Of a stretch of 46,709 nt of DNA, positions 44,968-46,709 are shown in pieces. The position numbers and the translations under genes were made by a program. The stretch comes from Candidatus Methylomirabilis sp. (GTDB taxonomy: Bacteria; Methylomirabilota; Methylomirabilia; Methylomirabilales; Methylomirabilaceae): the NCBI GenBank assembly GCA_002634395.1, contig NSJM01000016.1, positions 1 to 46,709 of the forward strand, read 5' to 3'. The notes beneath the pieces were generated by a model. That model had not been told where the DNA came from, did no database searches, and saw only the letters and a program-made list of their open reading frames with translations. The first letter of the stretch is position 1. Every line of letters begins with the position of its first letter.

Positions 44968-45840
44968 TTAGAAGTTGATCCCGACATAGCCCCCAGTGGT
45001 GAGATGCTTAAGATTTTCGTCCGGAATATCAGGACCCCAGTAGTATCGGAAGTCGACGCCGAGGCTGAGCCGATTGTTCCAGAACAGACGTTCAATCCCT
45101 ACACCGGTGACCCCGCCGACGCTGATGTTGGTAATGGCTTTGTTGACAGGGGTGTTGACGTTGAAGGTCAACCCCACAGGAATGATCCAGGGCCGATAGG
45201 GGGCCAGCCATGGCCGGATCGAACCAAGGTTGTCGAAGCGGAATTTCGGGGCGATACCGACGGTGAGAATGTTTTCTAATCCTCTCCCCTCCGCGAGGGC
45301 CTTATCCGGTGGAGTTTCAACCTTAGCATCGGAATCACCTGTTGTATGTTGAGTCTGAATGTACTCTACATAGATTTCCCCTAAAAGCGTGCTATTGAAG
45401 ATCGTCATCAGGGGGAGGTCCAGTCCGGCTCCTACGTTAAAGCCGTTCCTGTCATCGGAGTCATCCTGGGCCGTCAAGAGGGAGTTGCTCCGCGGGCTGT
45501 CCATGCGGGTGTACCCTCCCTTGAAAAAGACCTGTCCCCCAGACAGTCGGGAGGTTTCTGCCTTCGCGGCCATCTCAGTCTTCATCTCTTGCTTCAGGGC
45601 CGTCATTTTTTCTTCCACGGGGCGCGGAACTTCCGCCTGCATCTTCGTTTCGAGTGCTTCCAAGCGCTGTTGCATCCGTTTGATCATGTCGTTCTTCGTT
45701 TGAACTTCCTCTCGCAATGCCTGCATCTCCTGTTTAAGTTGGTTCAATTCACTGCGGGTCTGTGCTTCTGCATGACCTATGAATGATGACAGTAGCGGCG
45801 TCAACAATAGTGCGAATACAGTCCAGCCCGCTTTGCGCAT
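44968..45840 (-). CDS. Outer-membrane beta-barrel protein with coiled-coil N-terminus
   Basis: A 290-residue exported protein. Residues 1-26 are a signal peptide (hydrophobic core after MRKAG, cut near AEA/QT). Residues about 28-90 form a heptad coiled coil (LNQLKQEMQALREEVQTKND and on). From about 95 the chain alternates polar and hydrophobic strands (VFFKGGYTRM, FNVGAGLDLP, GVDFRYYW) and ends GYVGINF; the final Phe is the outer-membrane insertion signal. The start 45840 is set by GGGAGG at 45848-45853. Exact family not recognised; porin-like. The frame stays open for 128 codons upstream, but without a better start. Confidence 0.75.
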   Translation of the reverse strand: MRKAGWTVFALLLTPLLSSFIGHAEAQTRSELNQLKQEMQALREEVQTKNDMIKRMQQRLEALETKMQAEVPRPVEEKMTALKQEMKTEMAAKAETSRLSGGQVFFKGGYTRMDSPRSNSLLTAQDDSDDRNGFNVGAGLDLPLMTIFNSTLLGEIYVEYIQTQHTTGDSDAKVETPPDKALAEGRGLENILTVGIAPKFRFDNLGSIRPWLAPYRPWIIPVGLTFNVNTPVNKAITNISVGGVTGVGIERLFWNNRLSLGVDFRYYWGPDIPDENLKHLTTGGYVGINF

Positions 45841-46086
45841 GCGCATTCCTCCCAGCTCTTCACCGTTAACTTTCCCTCGGTAGGCGTGATCGCTCTTTCG
45901 GTCGTAAAGCTTCATCATCCAGTCGGTATCGATGAACTGCACAGGTTCCGAGCCTGGTACGGATCGTGTGCCCTGACCCTGGCTACCGTGGATTACAGCG
46001 ATGCAGTACACGTCTTTCACCTTCCTTCGTACGAACCCTGGCTTATAATGTTCCAAAAAATCTCTTTTACTCCGATTGCCATTCTG

Positions 46087-46116
46087 CCTGTCTGCATGCG
46101 GACATACACAGGTAGG
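46087..46116 (+). repeat. Interspersed hairpin, second copy
   Basis: This 30-base unit is identical at 25 of 30 positions to the reverse complement of 37637-37666. It begins CCTGTCTGC and ends with AGG, and can fold on itself. The shared core is the inner part of the REP-like element at 37628-37744; the outer GTCATTCCG ends are absent here. Confidence 0.7.
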
Positions 46117-46336
46117 GGTGTGATGCGTCTGCTCCGCGCTTAATACGGGGAAATCCTGTTCTCCTGTGCGAGATTCTCGCTTCCGGCGTACAACGTGCAT
46201 GGACAAGCTTTGTGAGAATAACAACCTCGGGATTAATAGTTAAAGTGTCGGTACACACAACAAGTCGAAATTGGAGGATTTTGCAACATCAATCTGTTCT
46301 GAATACGATTTTTCAATACCAAAAACGTCCGTTTAC

Positions 46337-46350
46337 GCGACACTTGTCGC
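46337..46350. promoter_or_regulatory. Inverted repeat GCGACA-CT-TGTCGC
   Basis: Six-base arms flank two bases. It lies 13 bases beyond the stop of the sigma-54 regulator gene and about 500 bases upstream of the outer-membrane gene. It could be an operator for the regulator or a short terminator stem; nothing here decides. Confidence 0.35.
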
Positions 46351-46362
46351 ACCACATCTGTC

Positions 46363-46709
46363 TTATCTTACGTCAATCAGCATCTGCCGTTTCAGCCCGA
46401 ACTGCGTCAGCTTGCGGTACAGCGTACTGCGGGAGATCCCAAGCTGCGCCGCCGCCTGCGACAGGTTGCCCGTACACTGCTGCACGATCTGACAGATGAG
46501 CTGGCGTTCGGCCTGGGCCAGGTACCCGGCGGTATCCGGGCGCCCTGGTGTGGGATCCGCCGCGCGAGTCGTTCGGATGACGGCGGGAAAGTCGTCCCAC
46601 CGGATCTCCGGCCGCGGCAGCAGGGCGCCCACCTGCTGCAGGACATTGCGCAGTTCCCGGATATTGCCCGGCCACGGGTAGGGGGTCAGCGCCAGGTGGC
46701 GCAGCGCCT
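46363..46709 (-). CDS. Sigma-54-dependent transcriptional regulator, C-terminal part (truncated by window)
   Basis: The gene enters from the right edge; 114 residues are visible. The first part, HLALTPYPWPGNIRELRNVL, is the end of the AAA+ sigma-54 activation domain (PWPGNIREL motif). After a linker of about 40 residues comes a Fis-type helix-turn-helix: LICQIVQQCTGNLSQAAAQL, then GISRSTLYRKL. NtrC-family regulators drive RpoN promoters on a signal read by the missing N-terminal domain, so the signal is unknown. The reading frame runs to the edge; internal starts are not needed. GC content is visibly higher than in the spacer. Confidence 0.93.
   Translation of the reverse strand, partial: ALRHLALTPYPWPGNIRELRNVLQQVGALLPRPEIRWDDFPAVIRTTRAADPTPGRPDTAGYLAQAERQLICQIVQQCTGNLSQAAAQLGISRSTLYRKLTQFGLKRQMLIDVR

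Larger units (their letters stand above)
45841..46362. other. Gene-free stretch upstream of the outer-membrane gene
   Basis: No convincing gene lies in these 522 bases, though one minus-strand frame stays open. It holds a hairpin repeat (46087-46116) related to the one at 37637-37666, and a GCGACA/TGTCGC inverted repeat (46337-46350). The right part is AT-richer than the rest of the window. Confidence 0.55.

Noticed and set aside
46337-46350. Inverted repeat as a sigma-54 enhancer site
   Set aside because: No matching -24/-12 promoter (GG and GC spaced ten) was found near it, so it is reported only as an inverted repeat.

Overview
The window looks like a chromosomal core region of a free-living, Gram-negative-type bacterium of about 55-60% GC. 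The outer-membrane signal is a secreted beta-barrel protein ending in Phe. The combination seen here is a zinc-type S14, a Pup-like protein, a PPi-type phosphofructokinase, a YlxR-L7Ae fusion and abundant intergenic palindromes. It resembles NC10 bacteria (Methylomirabilis-like), but that assignment is inference from memory and was not tested. All coordinates and calls come from reading the sequence and its translations.

Layout. Bases 1-15604 hold one co-directional S10-spc-alpha ribosomal protein block, from the C-terminal part of rplC to rplQ, with secY, adk, map, infA and rpoA in the usual order. It ends in a strong hairpin at 15631-15661. Next come an EF-G-like GTPase and the nusA/infB translation cluster: rimP, nusA, ylxR-L7Ae, infB, DUF503, rbfA, a PHP phosphoesterase, truB, ribF, rpsO, pnp and an M16 peptidase. 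Purine genes (purB, purS, purQ, purL) and threonine genes (hom, thrC) follow, then tRNA-Gly(GCC) and tRNA-Cys(GCA). From about 38 kb the strand switches. Minus-strand genes are fmdB, a Pup-like gene, moaB, folE, a DUF4398-like exported protein, PPi-type phosphofructokinase, tRNA-Gly(CCC) and a CCA-adding enzyme. A short plus-strand pair (DUF1858, cysE) converges on a minus-strand outer-membrane protein across a perfect 13-bp hairpin. The window ends inside the C-terminus of a sigma-54-dependent regulator.

How the genes work together. Most of the window builds and runs the translation and transcription machinery: ribosomal proteins, RNA polymerase alpha, IF-1, IF-2, NusA, ribosome maturation by RimP and RbfA, tRNA pseudouridylation, CCA addition and RNA decay. 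Purine, threonine, cysteine, folate/pterin, flavin and molybdenum cofactor genes are attached.

The most unusual signal is not a gene. At least twelve intergenic sites carry degenerate tandem 7-mers, and about nine of them are arranged as two facing arms that can fold into a hairpin. Three unrelated 7-mer vocabularies (nnGTTCA, nnTCAGC, nAGGGTn) share this architecture. Ten of the twelve sit between the stop codon of one gene and the Shine-Dalgarno site of the next, often in otherwise tightly packed operons. A second highlight is the Pup-like gene, which has no proteasome or pupylation gene beside it.
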